NCBI GenBank assembly: GCA_963921825.1
Contig: OY997593.1
Location: 71,046,513 to 71,110,512 of the forward strand
Origin: Erodium maritimum
Taxonomy: Eukaryota > Streptophyta > Magnoliopsida > Geraniales > Geraniaceae
Reading direction: 5' to 3'
DNA length: 64,000 nt
Shown: piece by piece, positions 30,901 through 43,654 of the stretch
Layout of the letters: each line of letters starts with the position of its first letter
Position numbering within the stretch: position 1 is the first letter of the stretch
Translations under genes and position numbers: made by a program
The notes under the pieces: model-generated
What the model saw: only the letters and a program-made list of their open reading frames with translations
Databases searched by the model: none
What the model was told of the DNA's origin: nothing

Positions 30901-32673
30901 ATGAATACCTCAGTGTACTTTTTTTGCAATTATCCCATAACACTTATGCTACACAAGAAAATTTACTTACAGAACCCGATATTTGTTCTGTTTTGCAGCC
31001 TATGAATGTGAATATGTTCAGGTTCGGGCCTCAAGCAATGCAACAAAGTCAGCCTATAGCACCACAGGGTAATAGCAACGGGCCTTTCGGCGGTGGAGGT
31101 CCAACTAATGATGCCTTAACTGGAAAGACAAGTAAGTTGTTTCAATCTTTTCCCATATTCTTATTATCGATAAATACTTACGTTTTAGAACTTACAACGA
31201 AGACCCTACTTTTCCTGAAAACCTTTCGTTACGGACTCTTCTTGATTGTATATATATACACATATATATACATTCGTTGTCGTTGATGTAAGATATACAA
31301 CCTTATCTCCTCTCTTATCTCAGTTGTTGTCCCTTCAAATGATGAATGGTCACGAGTTTTCCCTTAATTTCACAAAAGTACACCGACCTATCACATTTCT
31401 CACTTAACTACACTGAATTTAATTTTTTTTCTCATTTTACTCTATCTTGGTAATAAATGACGAAAATACCCGTGTAACAATGAACTCAAGCAAAATTTAC
31501 AGTAGCAGTGGCATACTTTTGAAAACTTATGAGGGTATTTTTGTCTTTTATTGCCTAAAGTGAGAAAATTTGGAAGTCTAGTGGAGTTATAATATGATAT
31601 ACTTTAAAAGTCATTGTAGTTAAGTGAGAAAGGTAACACTATTAATGTATTTTTGTCCACACATGTAAATTGTTTTCTCTTAATTCTCCATTCATAGACC
31701 ACTTTATCGATTTCCACGGCTCTCCATTGTCCTGTTTCCCACCTAACAGTTCATGGTTTAGAATCAATCTCCATGATTTTCGATTCACTAGATGCCATAA
31801 GCATCGCCTTCTGGCAATTTTCATTTGACAGAACCACATTTGTCTCATCCTGACAGGTTAATCACAAGTGGGTAGGCGTCGTTGTCAGATACTTATGGTC
31901 CCTCCCGAAATGTTCCAACATTTTTTTAGCAGGGCCAAATTGAGAAAGAAATGTCCAGAAATTCTCATTCTTGCATCAACAAAGCATGGCCATTGGAATA
32001 CCCGTAATGTGCTGTCAATTGAACTGATAAGTGATAAGAGTCGACTGTACTACACATATAGTAAGAATAAAGTGTCTCGGTATTTTGTTCGACTCATCTT
32101 GCAACCTTTGATGATAAGTTCAGTGATTTGAGTTATGCAGATATGATATGGTGTTCTTGGGTTGATGTTATGTTCAGATTTTGGAAAAGTTGACAGAAAA
32201 GAGAAGCAATGTTCTTAGCACGTTAAATAGATCGATTTTTTTTTTTTATAGAAAAATCTTAATCTTGAGTTGAATCTGCCAATGATGTGTCAAATGCTAA
32301 TCTGTTATCTGTACATATGTTGTCTCAAGTGATAATTGCCAAAAAAAAACCATCATCTTGTCTTTTGTTGCAATTTGTAAAAGAATGATAATTTTACTTT
32401 TACAATTTAGATTCAAAAAATAATAAGTAAAAAACAAAAAAAAAATCAAAATTTTCAAATCCTTAATTTTACTTTTTTATACCATATAAATAAAAAAAAT
32501 TATAGGGATATGAAAATTTAAACTTTTATTATTTAAATATGAATGGTAACAAAAACCAAGTTCATTGCTAAAAAAAACAAGTTCGTAACATATATAAATA
32601 TTTGTAATTATCAAATAAGTTGTAAGAAGTGCAAGGATTCTTTTTTAAATAATTATTCCTTGTTGCAGTGTAA
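27935..32673 (+). CDS. PIF4: PIF4-type phytochrome-interacting bHLH transcription factor
   Basis: A nuclear bHLH factor that binds G-/E-boxes and active phytochrome B and promotes growth in shade and warmth. Coding exons are 27935-28005, 28186-28828, 29222-29320, 29403-29468, 29676-29741, 30203-30481 and 30999-31131. The first six are phase-consistent GT-AG. The phyB-binding APB motif [14 protein letters not shown] lies at about residues 27-41 and [12 protein letters not shown] downstream. The bHLH spans about 258-315, with basic region [20 protein letters not shown] carrying the His/Glu/Arg DNA contacts, then [20 protein letters not shown]. The C-terminal region [17 protein letters not shown] matches PIF4/PIF5. 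Exon 7 ends at GTAAGT (31132). The final coding bases are uncertain: acceptors at 31857 or 32668 each add one residue and a stop. The 32668 exon carries an AATAAA-like 3-prime UTR and is used for the end here. Confidence 0.92.
28862..29194. mobile_element. MULE-type MITE in PIF4 intron 2
   Basis: Begins GGATAATTGCACAAACTTATG and ends GCAAGTATTTGCGATTATCCC. The exact 9-bp duplication TAAACTAAA is at 28853-28861 and 29195-29203. Same family as the element filling RTNLB intron 1. Confidence 0.86.
29781..30145. repeat. Probable MITE in PIF4 intron 5
   Basis: ATATATGTCTTTTGCACC near 29808 is roughly inverted near 30085-30125 (GGTGTAA...AAAAAGACATGTAG). The ends are not resolved. Confidence 0.4.
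30500..30936. mobile_element. MULE-type MITE in PIF4 intron 6
   Basis: Begins GGGATAATTGCAAAAAAGTACC and ends GTACTTTTTTTGCAATTATCCC, a long and well preserved terminal inverted repeat. The 9-bp flanks do not match. Its size is 437 bp. Confidence 0.75.
31360..31650. mobile_element. Diverged MITE 3-prime in PIF4
   Basis: TTTCACAAAAGTACACCGACC and TCTCACTTAACTACACTG at the left, with GTAGTTAAGTGAGAAAGG at the right and ACTCTATCTTGGTAATAAATGACGAAAA in the middle, resemble the MITE at 9743-10055. Confidence 0.5.
32325..32650. repeat. Decayed MULE-type MITE
   Basis: GTGATAATTGCCAAAAAAAAACC at the left, with the shared TTGCAATTTGTAAAA block. The right end is eroded. Confidence 0.45.
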
Positions 32674-32917
32674 TATCTGCATGTCGTCTTGAGCAATTTG
32701 CTCCGTCCGTTGGCTACAGAAGAGTCTGAAATGTGAATATTGGCATGACTTTCTAAGGGAACAGCAAACAGTGCTTTTGCTCCAATAAACTTGCTTTCTC
32801 TGTGCTAGTTGGTGGAAGAAAGTGATGAATGCAATAATGATTGAATGATAGCATACTTTTTATCCTCTTATCCAAATTGATTTCTGTTTTCAACTCAATG
32901 GACTGAATGAAGAGATG

Positions 32918-32920
<3 letters not shown>

Positions 32921-32958
<38 letters not shown>
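32921..32958. repeat. (TA)n microsatellite
   Basis: About 18 TA units, immediately left of the copia insertion. Confidence 0.9.
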
Positions 32959-32962
<4 letters not shown>

Positions 32963-33505
32963 TTTGTAGGCAACTGAAATCAAGAATAACAAAAATAATA
33001 AAAGAACAATATTATACTTAACCAAGTCGATAGGTTGTTTGTGTAGGAAGTCCGAGTCCAGCAGAAGGCTGTTTCCTAAAGACAAAATTGCCCCCTCTAC
33101 GGCACTGAAGGTTGAATGGGCAAGTGTCTCCCAAGATAAAACAGACCTAAACCACTAGCGAGTGCTTCGACTAGTGGAGTCTGGCGACCTAAACCCGACT
33201 TGCACTCAAACTGTAGAATGTCAGAAGAGAAGAAGAATCGAAAAAGGAAGTGATTTTTCTGTCCCCTCAACACCCTTTAAATAGTAGACAAGGTGCCCTT
33301 TCGGAAAGATTGCGACTCTTTGACCAAATGACATGTCTGTTTAAAACACTTGATCAGACTCTTTCACCAAAGGTCATGTTGATTCAAAACTTGACCAGAT
33401 GCAAGATAATGAATCTTGACATAAAGTTGGGAAGATTAATTACTGAGTCTTGCATGCAAAAAGATAGGATTTTCGTGAAGCTCAAGGCTCAAGGCTTAGG
33501 GCTCA

Positions 33506-36333
33506 TGTCACGCCCCAAATCCGGTTTTGGCCGGACTCGAGACGTGACCTAAAACAAACGAGGTAAAAGTAATAAAACTGTAATAAATTCTTTTACAACT
33601 GAAAACGAGTCCAAGTATTTCTCAATAATCCAAAAACAGAGGTCAAAACTTGATAAGTAACATAAGGTAAATAAAGTTCAACAATGTGGACCAACACATC
33701 TCTAATACAATCCTCAAGACATCCGGAAGCTCTCGAGCCTCGAATTCCCCCAAATCTCAAGCATACCTGTACACAAAATAAATAAACAAATAGGGGTGAG
33801 CTTACGCTCAGTAGGGAAAATCGTAAATGACCCTAGTCTCCAAGTTTAATATTAAAATCGTTCTAATTCGATGTCACGTAAGTATTTAAAACCCTTAGAC
33901 CAAAGGATGTAATAAACAAATAAGAAGTAACAATATCAATAGTGCATTCTCAAGGATAACGATAACTTCCCAGAGAATAAATGGAAAACATTATAATAAA
34001 ATAGAAACCCATCACACTGGGAACAGGTAAATACTATTAATCAAAGAAATGTTATGGAATCCCTTGTGATGAAATAACATCGCTTCTTCAAAGATAACAG
34101 TAACTTAAAAGAAGTTCATCATAAATACTTTAATGGATCAATAATAGTAAAAATGGGAATAATCAATATCTTGCCAACCACTCGCTTTCTCAAGCCTCCG
34201 ATCCATGGATAGATTCTGGGATCACATCGGTTCCCACATTCCGATCCACCAGAGTATCCATATCATATCAGATTTTCCCTCGGTCCAGAGGAAGCACATG
34301 CGTCGGGGCACCGGAAACAATCCCAAATGGGCGCTTATCATCGGGATTCCCAGAAATGCCTCCAAAGGACCATATGTCATAGGGAACCAAGTAGTACACC
34401 CACTGGGATGCAGTTCCTTGGGGTGAAACCATGAGTAATCCTTTCCCCGCAGGGTAAACTATCCAATTGCCCGCAGGCCCAATAACCAATGCCCCGCAGG
34501 GTCCAATAACCAAATGCCCGCAGGCCCAATAACCAATGCCCCGCAGGGTCCAATGACCAAATTCCCGCAGGCCCAATAACCAATGAATATCCCGCAGGAT
34601 CTGCCAACACTCAACTCTCATAATATCCAGTAACCAATGAATATCCCGCAGGATCTGCCAATACTCAACTCTTATAATATCCAGTAACCAATGAATATCC
34701 CGCAGGATCTGCCAATACTCAACTCTTATAATATCCAGTAACCAATACCCTCAGGCTCTAAACTCAGTCATTAACTCACTGTATATGTCCAACTCCAACC
34801 ACCTCATCGGCACCGGATTACCCCCCGGTGTAGTACCAAACCAAGCAAACGAACAAACAAACCAAGCAAACGAACAAACAAACCAATAAACGAACATACA
34901 TTCAAGAAGAAGAATAAAGGAACAAGCATTTCATTCATCTGTCAAGCAACACACGTCGGAACTCACTTTCATCACAACCAAGACAACCAACACCATTTCA
35001 TACTTACCGTACACTTACCTGTCACCAACCATCGGTACATCGATCACCTGATTGTACCCCTTTGGCACAACCAGTCATACTCGATCATCCGTTCAACCAA
35101 CAATTATATCAACATAAACACTCAATCAACCAAGTATGCATTCAATCAATCAATCATCACGTGAACGAACAAATAGGCATTCGATAAGACAGGCTAATCT
35201 AGTTTCATTAGACTCTTAAGTTAACCCGACAACAATCAAGCATGTGAACCTAGCACACAACTAATCCGAGAGTTCTTCACAGCCTCTCTACCAGTAAATC
35301 AAGTTCCCAAGTATTGAAAGCACACTTCACTACTTGTCATCGTCCTAAGCATGCATACTAGACTCATCCATTTGTTAGTAATTGAAATACGATTATTCTA
35401 GTTATTCGCATCCTATAGGCAATTTTAGGACCTTTCCGATTTTGTTATCCTAATCATGCATTCTAAGCGGTAATTAAGACTTTCCCTACCTTGCGGTCTT
35501 CCTCTCAACACTCTGATGTCGCACATGATAGTCACCACACCGTTCTTCACACGGGTACCGGCGTGATCTTCGTTCTTCTAGCTCGGTCCACACCCTTGAT
35601 CTCGGGCGGAGTCCCGTCTAGATTTGACACATAAAAGGTCCAAGTCAAAACCAGTAATTGTCCAAAGTTCCATCGAGTTATCCGAAAACCTCTTTTAATT
35701 ATCCAATTAAAACCAATTAATTTGAATTAATCAATTAATTAAAAACTGATTTTAAAATGGTTTTATTTACTGCTGGGTTGACCCGGATCCGAGCCCGAAC
35801 CCGGTCCAGACCCGGTCCGAACCCGAATCCAAGTCTGACCCGGACCCGGCCCCAGACCCGAGCCAAACCCGGCTCTGATCCAGGCCCGAGCCCGAGTCCA
35901 ACCTGGACCCAAGGCCTAAGGCCCACGTCTCGGCCCAACAACCCCCGACCCAAAGCCTGGTTCAGACGAGTCAGGGCTCGTCTTGACTCGGGGAAAGCTC
36001 CGGCGAGGTGAGGTCTGGGTGAGGATGAGTGAGATACGAGAGAGGTGTGCGAGAGAGAGAGAGAGAGCATCTGATGCCTCGGGCGGCGTGCGAACCAAGT
36101 GGGAGAGGAAGAGGCACGCTTAGGGTTTAGGTAAGGGGTTTGGGCTTCTTGTTCACGGGCATGGGTCGCGTGAACAGTTTGGCCAGAGTCCAGCCCAAGT
36201 TCTAGCCCAGATCTGATGCTAAAGCTTCCTTTCCCCCTTTTTTTTTCCTTTAAAAATCCACTCGTTGCAAATTCTTACCCCGACTTTTCATTTTGCAAGA
36301 GATTATCCCAAATTAAATTTTCCGGTCTTTACA
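33506..36333. mobile_element. Solo LTR (2.8 kb) nested in the copia LTR
   Basis: The insert begins TGTCACGCCCC and ends GGTCTTTACA (TG...CA), with GCTCA duplicated at 33501-33505 and 36334-36338. There is no internal coding domain, so it is a solo LTR left by recombination. The great length suggests a Ty3/gypsy-type parent. Tandem repeats lie inside. It is younger than the copia element it sits in. Confidence 0.82.
34455..34745. repeat. Two tandem-repeat blocks inside the solo LTR
   Basis: The first block (about 34455-34580) repeats GCCCGCAGGCCCAATAACCA and GCCCCGCAGGGTCCAATAACC alternately. The second (about 34575-34745) holds three near-identical copies of a roughly 57-bp unit starting CAATGAATATCCCGCAGGAT. 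Confidence 0.85.
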
Positions 36334-39300
36334 GCTCAGGGATCAGGACTCAGGGCTCAGGGCCCAAGGCCCAAGGCCCAAGACCAGGCCCATTCCCAGA
36401 CCGGACCGGACGAACGGCGGCGACGGCGCGCGTGTGGGCTCTCTCCATTACACATTAGTGGTGACCCAAGGCCACAACCTTATTCCAATTGTCAAACTTT
36501 ATAAAGTGTATGGAAGAGTGTAATGTGGGCTATGTGGGTTTGCATTAAATGCCATTTAATGCATGTCATTAATCCATGTTTTTCTTCAACTTTGCATGCG
36601 ATTATCTCATTCAATATTCAACGTATTTCCGTAAACATACATCTTACGTTCAAGTTCGCAATGATGTGAACGTAACGGATACATGTGTTGTCGAAATTGA
36701 TGATCGGAACAAGATGATATGGATGTCGGAAAGTGAGTTGTCCAACAATCCCCCACATTGAATGGATATTAGCGGTTTTCTTCCTAGAGCTTTTGCGCTG
36801 ATACATAGTTCACTGGTTTGAGTACAATGAAAGAAAGTTACTGCATTGAGTGAAGTAGCTCGAGGCCTTGAACTTTCCTAGTGACAGCCTATCGGACTTA
36901 CTAGCAAATCAGTAGACTTGATTGTCTTTGAACTGTAAGCTATGAGTGTAAGCCTAGACAATAGACAACACACAATAACCTTCTAATCGGTGTTAGATCT
37001 CTGTATGTGTTCGTTTTGGCCATGAACACCTGCTTGGCTCATGAATGCGTATAGATATCCGGCCTGATCGATATCTATTGAAGCGGCCCCACTTCGCATT
37101 CACTAAGGTGATTCTATCAAGAGTATCCCGCACATACCCCATTGTGTACTAAGCATACACAATATAGACATCATTAAAAGTATTTCAACTTATCCTAACG
37201 CGGCGGATGATGCACTAACTTATCAGAGGAATGAGGAGGAGTCGAGTACTCCCTAGTGCCTCGAAGTTTGCCAACGCTTCGTGTTCCCTTTTGAACCTAG
37301 ATCTTGGGATCTCCAGTCAACTAGGTTAGGTATCCGCGGAAGGCAATCTTTTGTTTGAGTTACGGCCTTAATCCCATTCCCATCGATAAGGTTTCAACTT
37401 TCTCTCTCGGTAAACCTTTTGTTAATGGATCCGAGATATTATCTTTTGACTTAACATAGTCTAGTGTGATAATCCCATTAGAGAGTAGTTGTCTTATGGT
37501 GTTATGTCGACGAAGCATGTGTCGAGACTTACCATTGTACATGAGACTTTGTGCCCTTCCAATAGCAGATTGACTATCACAATGTATGCTTAATGGAGGC
37601 ACTGTCTTATCCCATCCAGGTATATCTTCCAAGAAGTTTCGAAGCCATTCTGCTTCTTCTCCAGCCTTGTCTAAAGCAATGAATTCAGACTCCATGGTTG
37701 ATCTTGCTATACAAGTCTGTTTGGAAGATTTCCATGATATTGCTCCACCTCCCATTAGGAAGACATATCCACTAGTAGATTTGGATTCATTGGAGTCAGA
37801 TATCCAATTGGCATCACAATATCCTTCTATGACAGATGGATAATTTCCGTAAGCAATTTTAGATTTTTAGTGTATTGTAGGTATGCCAGTACTCTAATGA
37901 TGGCTTTCCAGTGATGTTTGCCAGGATGACTCGTAAATCTACTTAGCTTACTAACTGCGTAAGCTATGTCTAGCCTAGTACAGTTCATGATATACATAAG
38001 ACTGCCTAATATACGAGAATACTCAAGTTGGCATACACTTTCACCTATGTTTTTAGCCCATGATTGAATTAGATCAACTGGTGTTTTTGCATGCGTTATG
38101 TTATGTTTCTTGAATTTATCAAGAACTTTCTCAATATAGTGTGTTTGAGATAATGCATAACCTTGTGATGTTTTGGAGATCTGTACTCCTAAAATAACAT
38201 CAGCAACTCCTAAATCTTTCATATCAAATTTAGAAGACAACATTGCCTTAGTAGACTTTATTATGGATGAAGTACTACCAAGTATAAGCATGTCGTCTAC
38301 GTAAAGACATACAATGACATATCCAAGTTCATTGTTTTTAACATAAACACATTTGTCGCATTCAGTGAACTTGAACCCGTTTGATAACATAACAGCATCA
38401 AACTTTGCATGCCATTGCTTTGGTGCTTGCTTAAGTCCATAAAGTGACTTAACTAGTCTGCACACCTTGTTCTCATTCCCAGGTGATGAGAATCCTTCGG
38501 GTTGTTGCATGTATATTTCTTCTTCTAGTTCACCATTTTAAAAGGCTGTTTTTAGTTCCATTTGATGTATTTCAAGTCCTTTAAGTGACGCGATTGCGAT
38601 GAGCATTCTGATGGACGTTATCCTTGTCACATGTGAGTAGGTATCAAAATAATCCAACCCTTCCTTTTGTCTGAATCCTTTGACCACAAGTCTAGCCTTG
38701 TGTTTGTCTATGGATCCATCGGTTTTCAATTTCTTTTTGAAAACCCACTTGTATCCCAATGGTTTTATACCGGGGGGAAGTTCCACTAACTCCCATGTGT
38801 GGTTTTGAAGAATAGATTGTATTTCACTATTTACAGCTTCTTTCCAATAAAAAGCATCTGGTGAAGACATTTCTTGTGAATAAGTTTGTGGCTCATCTTC
38901 CACCAATAGTGACACAAAGTCGGGTCCGAAGGAATTAGCTTTCCTTGCCCTTTTACTACGCCTTGGTTCTTCCATGATATGTTGCTCATGGCTGGACTGA
39001 CCTTCCGGTTCCTCAATGTCCCGTGGTCTCTTTTGAGGATGTGATTCCTTTGGCTCTTTCCGAGGGTAGATGTGTTCAAAGAATGTAGCGCTTCTAGATT
39101 CAATTATGGTATCTACATGGATATCCAGAATATCCGATTTATATACCATAAATCTATATGCACTACTATTATATGCATACCCAATGAATATGCAATCAAT
39201 AGTTTTTGGTCCTATTTTGATCTTTTTAGGCTTAGGTACTTCCACCTTAGCCAAGCACCCCCACACTTTCAAGTATTTGTAGGATGGAGGTGTTCCTTTC

Positions 39301-39971
39301 CATAACTCGTATGGAGACTTAAGGAATTTCTTACGAGGCATCTTGTTGAGAATGTAGTTAGTCGAGAGTATGGCTTCTCCCCATAGGTTATTTGGTAAAC
39401 CAGAACTTAGTAAGAGAGCATTCATCATTTCCTTGAGTGTTCGGTTTTTGTGTTCTGCAATTCCGTTGGACTGAGGTGAATATGGTGCTGTAGTTTGGTG
39501 TATAATACCGTTTTGAGCACAAAAAATTTCAAAGGGATGTTCATATTCTCCTCCTCGGTCGCTTCTTAAAGCTTGTATTTTCTTGTTTAGTTGATTTTCA
39601 ACTTCAGCTTTGTAAAGTTTGAAGGTTTCAAAAGCTTCATCTTTACTCCTCAACAGGTACACATGACAATACCGTGTACAATCATTAATAAAGGTAATGA
39701 AGTACCTTTTTCCATCTCTTGTTTGACACAATTTCAGATCACAAATATCTGTATGTACTAAGTCAAGATGTTCGGTGTTCCTTTCAATCGAGTGAAAGGA
39801 TGATCTTGTCATTTTTGCTTCAACACAAACTTAACATTTTTCTTTTGGATTAATCCTAAATTTAGGAATTGCATCCAAGGAAATTAAACGACGAATTGTA
39901 TCAAAGTTAACGTGACCTAGTCTAGCATGCCATGTATTAGAGGACTCGGCGATATACACAAAAGAACCCAC

Positions 39972-40088
<117 letters not shown>

Positions 40089-42383
40089 TACAATAGTAGG
40101 TACAACGGGCATACCGTTCATTTTGAACATGCCCTCATTTACATACCCCCTTCCCACTTGTACATCATTTTTCGAGAGAACAAACTTATCAGATACAAAG
40201 ACTATTTTGAAGCCATTCTTTGTCAGCAATGAGCCAGAGACCAGATTCTTTCGGATGTCCGGAACATAGAGAACATTGTTCAGAGTAAGTTCTTTTCCGG
40301 AAGTCATTTTCAGCACTATCTTCCCGGTACCTTCAACCTTTGAAGTGGATGAGTTACCCATGAAGATATGGTCTTCCTCAGTAGCAGCCTTGAAGGTGGA
40401 GAACATCGACTTGTTGGCACAAATGTATCGATTTGCTCCAGTGTGTATGAACCATTCCTTAGTGTTGCCGACCAGGTTGCATTCAGTAATCATAGCACAA
40501 AGACTCATGTCAGAGAGGTGCTCAGTGACATTGGCCTCGTTCTTCTTTTGCTTCTTGAAGTTCTTGATTCCACAATTGTTGCACTTCCCCATGAACTTCT
40601 CAATCTTCTTCTTGATTGGACCACTATCAGTATGCTTCCTCTTATGAGAATTTTTCTTCTCAATGACATTGGCCTTTCCGACCATGTTGCTTCCATAAGT
40701 TTTCTCTGACTTGCGGTTGTCCTCTTCAATCCTCAAGCGAACAATCAGATCTTCCAGCGACATTTCCTTCCGCTTATGCTTCAGGTAATTCTTGAAGTCT
40801 CTCCATGTTGGGGGTAATTTCTCAATAGCTGCAGCCACTTGAAATGACTCGCTAAGAGACATACCCTCATCATGGATGGTATGGATGATCAGTTGTAGCT
40901 CCTGTATATGACTGAGAACCGTCTTGGAGTCTATCATTTTGAAGTCCAGGAATTTTCCAACAACGAATTTCTTCATGCCGACATCTTCCGTTTTGTACTT
41001 ATTTTCCAAGGATGCCCAGAGTTCCTTGGCAGTCTTGTATCCACAGTAGATATCATAGAACTCATTCTCTAGACGGTTGAGGATATAGTTCCTGCACAAA
41101 TAGTCAGAGTTCTTCCAAGCATCGAAAGCCATTAATGTATCTTTGTCAGACTCATCGTATATGACAAGAGGTTCTCGGTGAGGAACTTGTTGACGCCAAG
41201 AGTGGTCAGCCAAAATAGCATATGTGGCTGCCATCGTTTGAAATCCATGCCGTTGAACTTCTCTGGTTTCTCACCATGAGGAGACACAACCATTGGAAGC
41301 ACCGAACCAGCAGCTATACTTGCCGTTGGTGGAGATGTTAGTGGCGGGGTAGATGATGAAAATAAGTTCGATTCAGTAGCCATAATTATGGTTTTAGAGG
41401 GAAAAAACATATTAAGTTATTTTTCCAGAAACCAAAAGTGTTGGAGCAAATTTTTTGTCTTAAGCTTGTAGGCAACTGAAATCAAGAATAACAGAAATAA
41501 TAAAAGAACAATATTATACTTACAACCAAGTCGATAGGTTGTTTGTGTAGGAAGTCTGAGTCCAGCAGAAGGTTGTTTCCTTAAGACAAAATTGCCCCAT
41601 CTACGGCACTGAAGGTTGAATGGGCAAGTGTCTCCCAAGATAAAACGGACCTAAACCACTAGCGAGTGCTTCGACTAGTGGAGTCTGGCGACCTAAACCC
41701 GACTTGCACTCAAACTGTAGAATGTCAGAAGAGAAGAAGAATCGAAAAAGGAAGTGATTTTTCTGTCCCCTCCACACCCTTTAAATAGTAGACAAGGTGC
41801 CCTTTCGGAAAGATTGCGACTCTTTGACCAAATGACATGTCTGTTTAAAACACTTGATCAGACTCTTTCACCAAAGGTCATGTTGATTCAAAAATTGACC
41901 AGATGCAAGATAATGAATCTTGACATAAGGTTGGGAAGATTAATTGCTGAGTCTTGCATGCAAAAAAGATAGGATTTTCGTGAGGCTCAAGGCTCAAGGC
42001 CCAAGGCCCAAGGCCCAAGACCAGGCCCAGGCCCAGGTCGGACCGGACGGACGACGGCGCGCGTGTGGGCTCTCTCCATTACACATTAGTGGTGACCCAA
42101 GGCCACGACCTTATTCCAATTGTCAAACTTTATAAAGTGTATGGAAGAGGGTAACGTGGGCTATGTGGGTTTGCATTAAATGTCATTTAATGCATGTCAT
42201 TAATCCATGTTTTTCTTCAGCTTTGCATGCGATTATCTCATTCAATATTCAACGTATTTCCGTAAACATACATCTTACGTTCAAGTTCGCAATGATGTGA
42301 ACGTAACGGATACATGTTTTGCCGAAATTGATGATCGGAACAAGATGATATGGATGTCGGAAAGTGAGTTGTCCAACAAGATT

Positions 42384-42830
42384 TGGTATCAAATACGAAC
42401 TTGTATGTATCGTACAAGCTGTAGATTCATAGGAGAACGACACATGTTTTTTTTCGCGCGTGTGCGTACACGTACAATTTTGGTTCGCGCCGCACAACTC
42501 TGGTACTCTTCATGTAAAGCGCTGGTGCCCTTTTATACAAATGCTGACACATGTCTTTTTTTCGCGCATGTAAAGTGCTGGTACCAACATGTAAGTGCTG
42601 GTACATGTTGGTACCAACACTCATGTATGTAAAGTACCAACCCTTGTCTATGTAACCCCCTCATGCAAAGCGCTGATACCTTCCATACAATACCGACACA
42701 TATCTTTTTTTGCGCATGCAAAGTGCTGGTACGTGGCACCACCACACCCGTTTGTATAGAATACCAGCACTCATGTATATAGAGTACCAACACGTATGTA
42801 TGTGACGCAGTCCATATTGATGCGGCCGTT
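42384..42830. repeat. Imperfect repeat block with GTGCTGGTACC words
   Basis: Several copies of a unit built from CATGTAAAGTGCTGGTAC, often followed by CAACA and preceded by TTTTTTTCGCGCATG, between about 42500 and 42800. Copies vary in length and are not a clean tandem array. GTTGGTACCAAC is palindromic. No coding sequence. Confidence 0.6.
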
Positions 42831-43650
42831 GGAGAACCTGAAAAGGAGTCAATGTCATAATCTGACAAAACTCTAGCATTTTTTTGGGTGGAAACGGCCT
42901 TCCGAGCAAGACTCACAACACTATGTTGTACAATGTTTTTCGGCCACCCGAGGTCTTCTGAAGGGTCAAATTCGTATTTTTAGATTCCGGGTGTTTATTT
43001 CCTTTTTGTTTTAGGTTTTTCTGATTTTCTTTATTTGTATTAAGACTTTGGAATTACTTTACTTACTGTATTAGGAGTATAAACATACGAGACTTTGATT
43101 GTAAATTAGTTTTTATCAAATACAATGCATTTAACATAAGTAACTATACATATAAAGCATACACTTTTATTTTTTGTATATTTGAATTGTATGAAGCTAT
43201 TATTGTGTGTAAACAGAAGATGATTTCAAATCAAATGTTATATTTCTGAAGTAGCTCTAGCATCTAGCTGTGAGATATCATTGCGAATATCTCTTTTTTA
43301 TCTTTGCATAAGTGGAAGTTGAAGTGGGTGGCTTCCTTGGAATATTAATATATATTCTCTACAACTATTTTTATTCTGTTGTAAATGATTTACTCACACA
43401 TTTTCATTTTATATATAATCCGAATGTCGTTAGCTTCTACCACAATGTTAGAAAATGATATTAAAAATATGTTATTTATTTTAAATAATACCCCTATAAT
43501 ATTTTTCGTTAAAGTAAGTACCCAAAATGATAGTGGTGATAAACGATTTGACATTTTAAATGGTTAGAGCAAAAATGATCTGAACAATTATTTTATTTGT
43601 CATATCTATGTGGAAATGATATAAACTAGTTTTTTTTTTTATCAATAATT
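42831..43650. other. AT-rich intergenic DNA
   Basis: No gene or recognised repeat. Confidence 0.45.
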
Positions 43651-43654
43651 GTTT

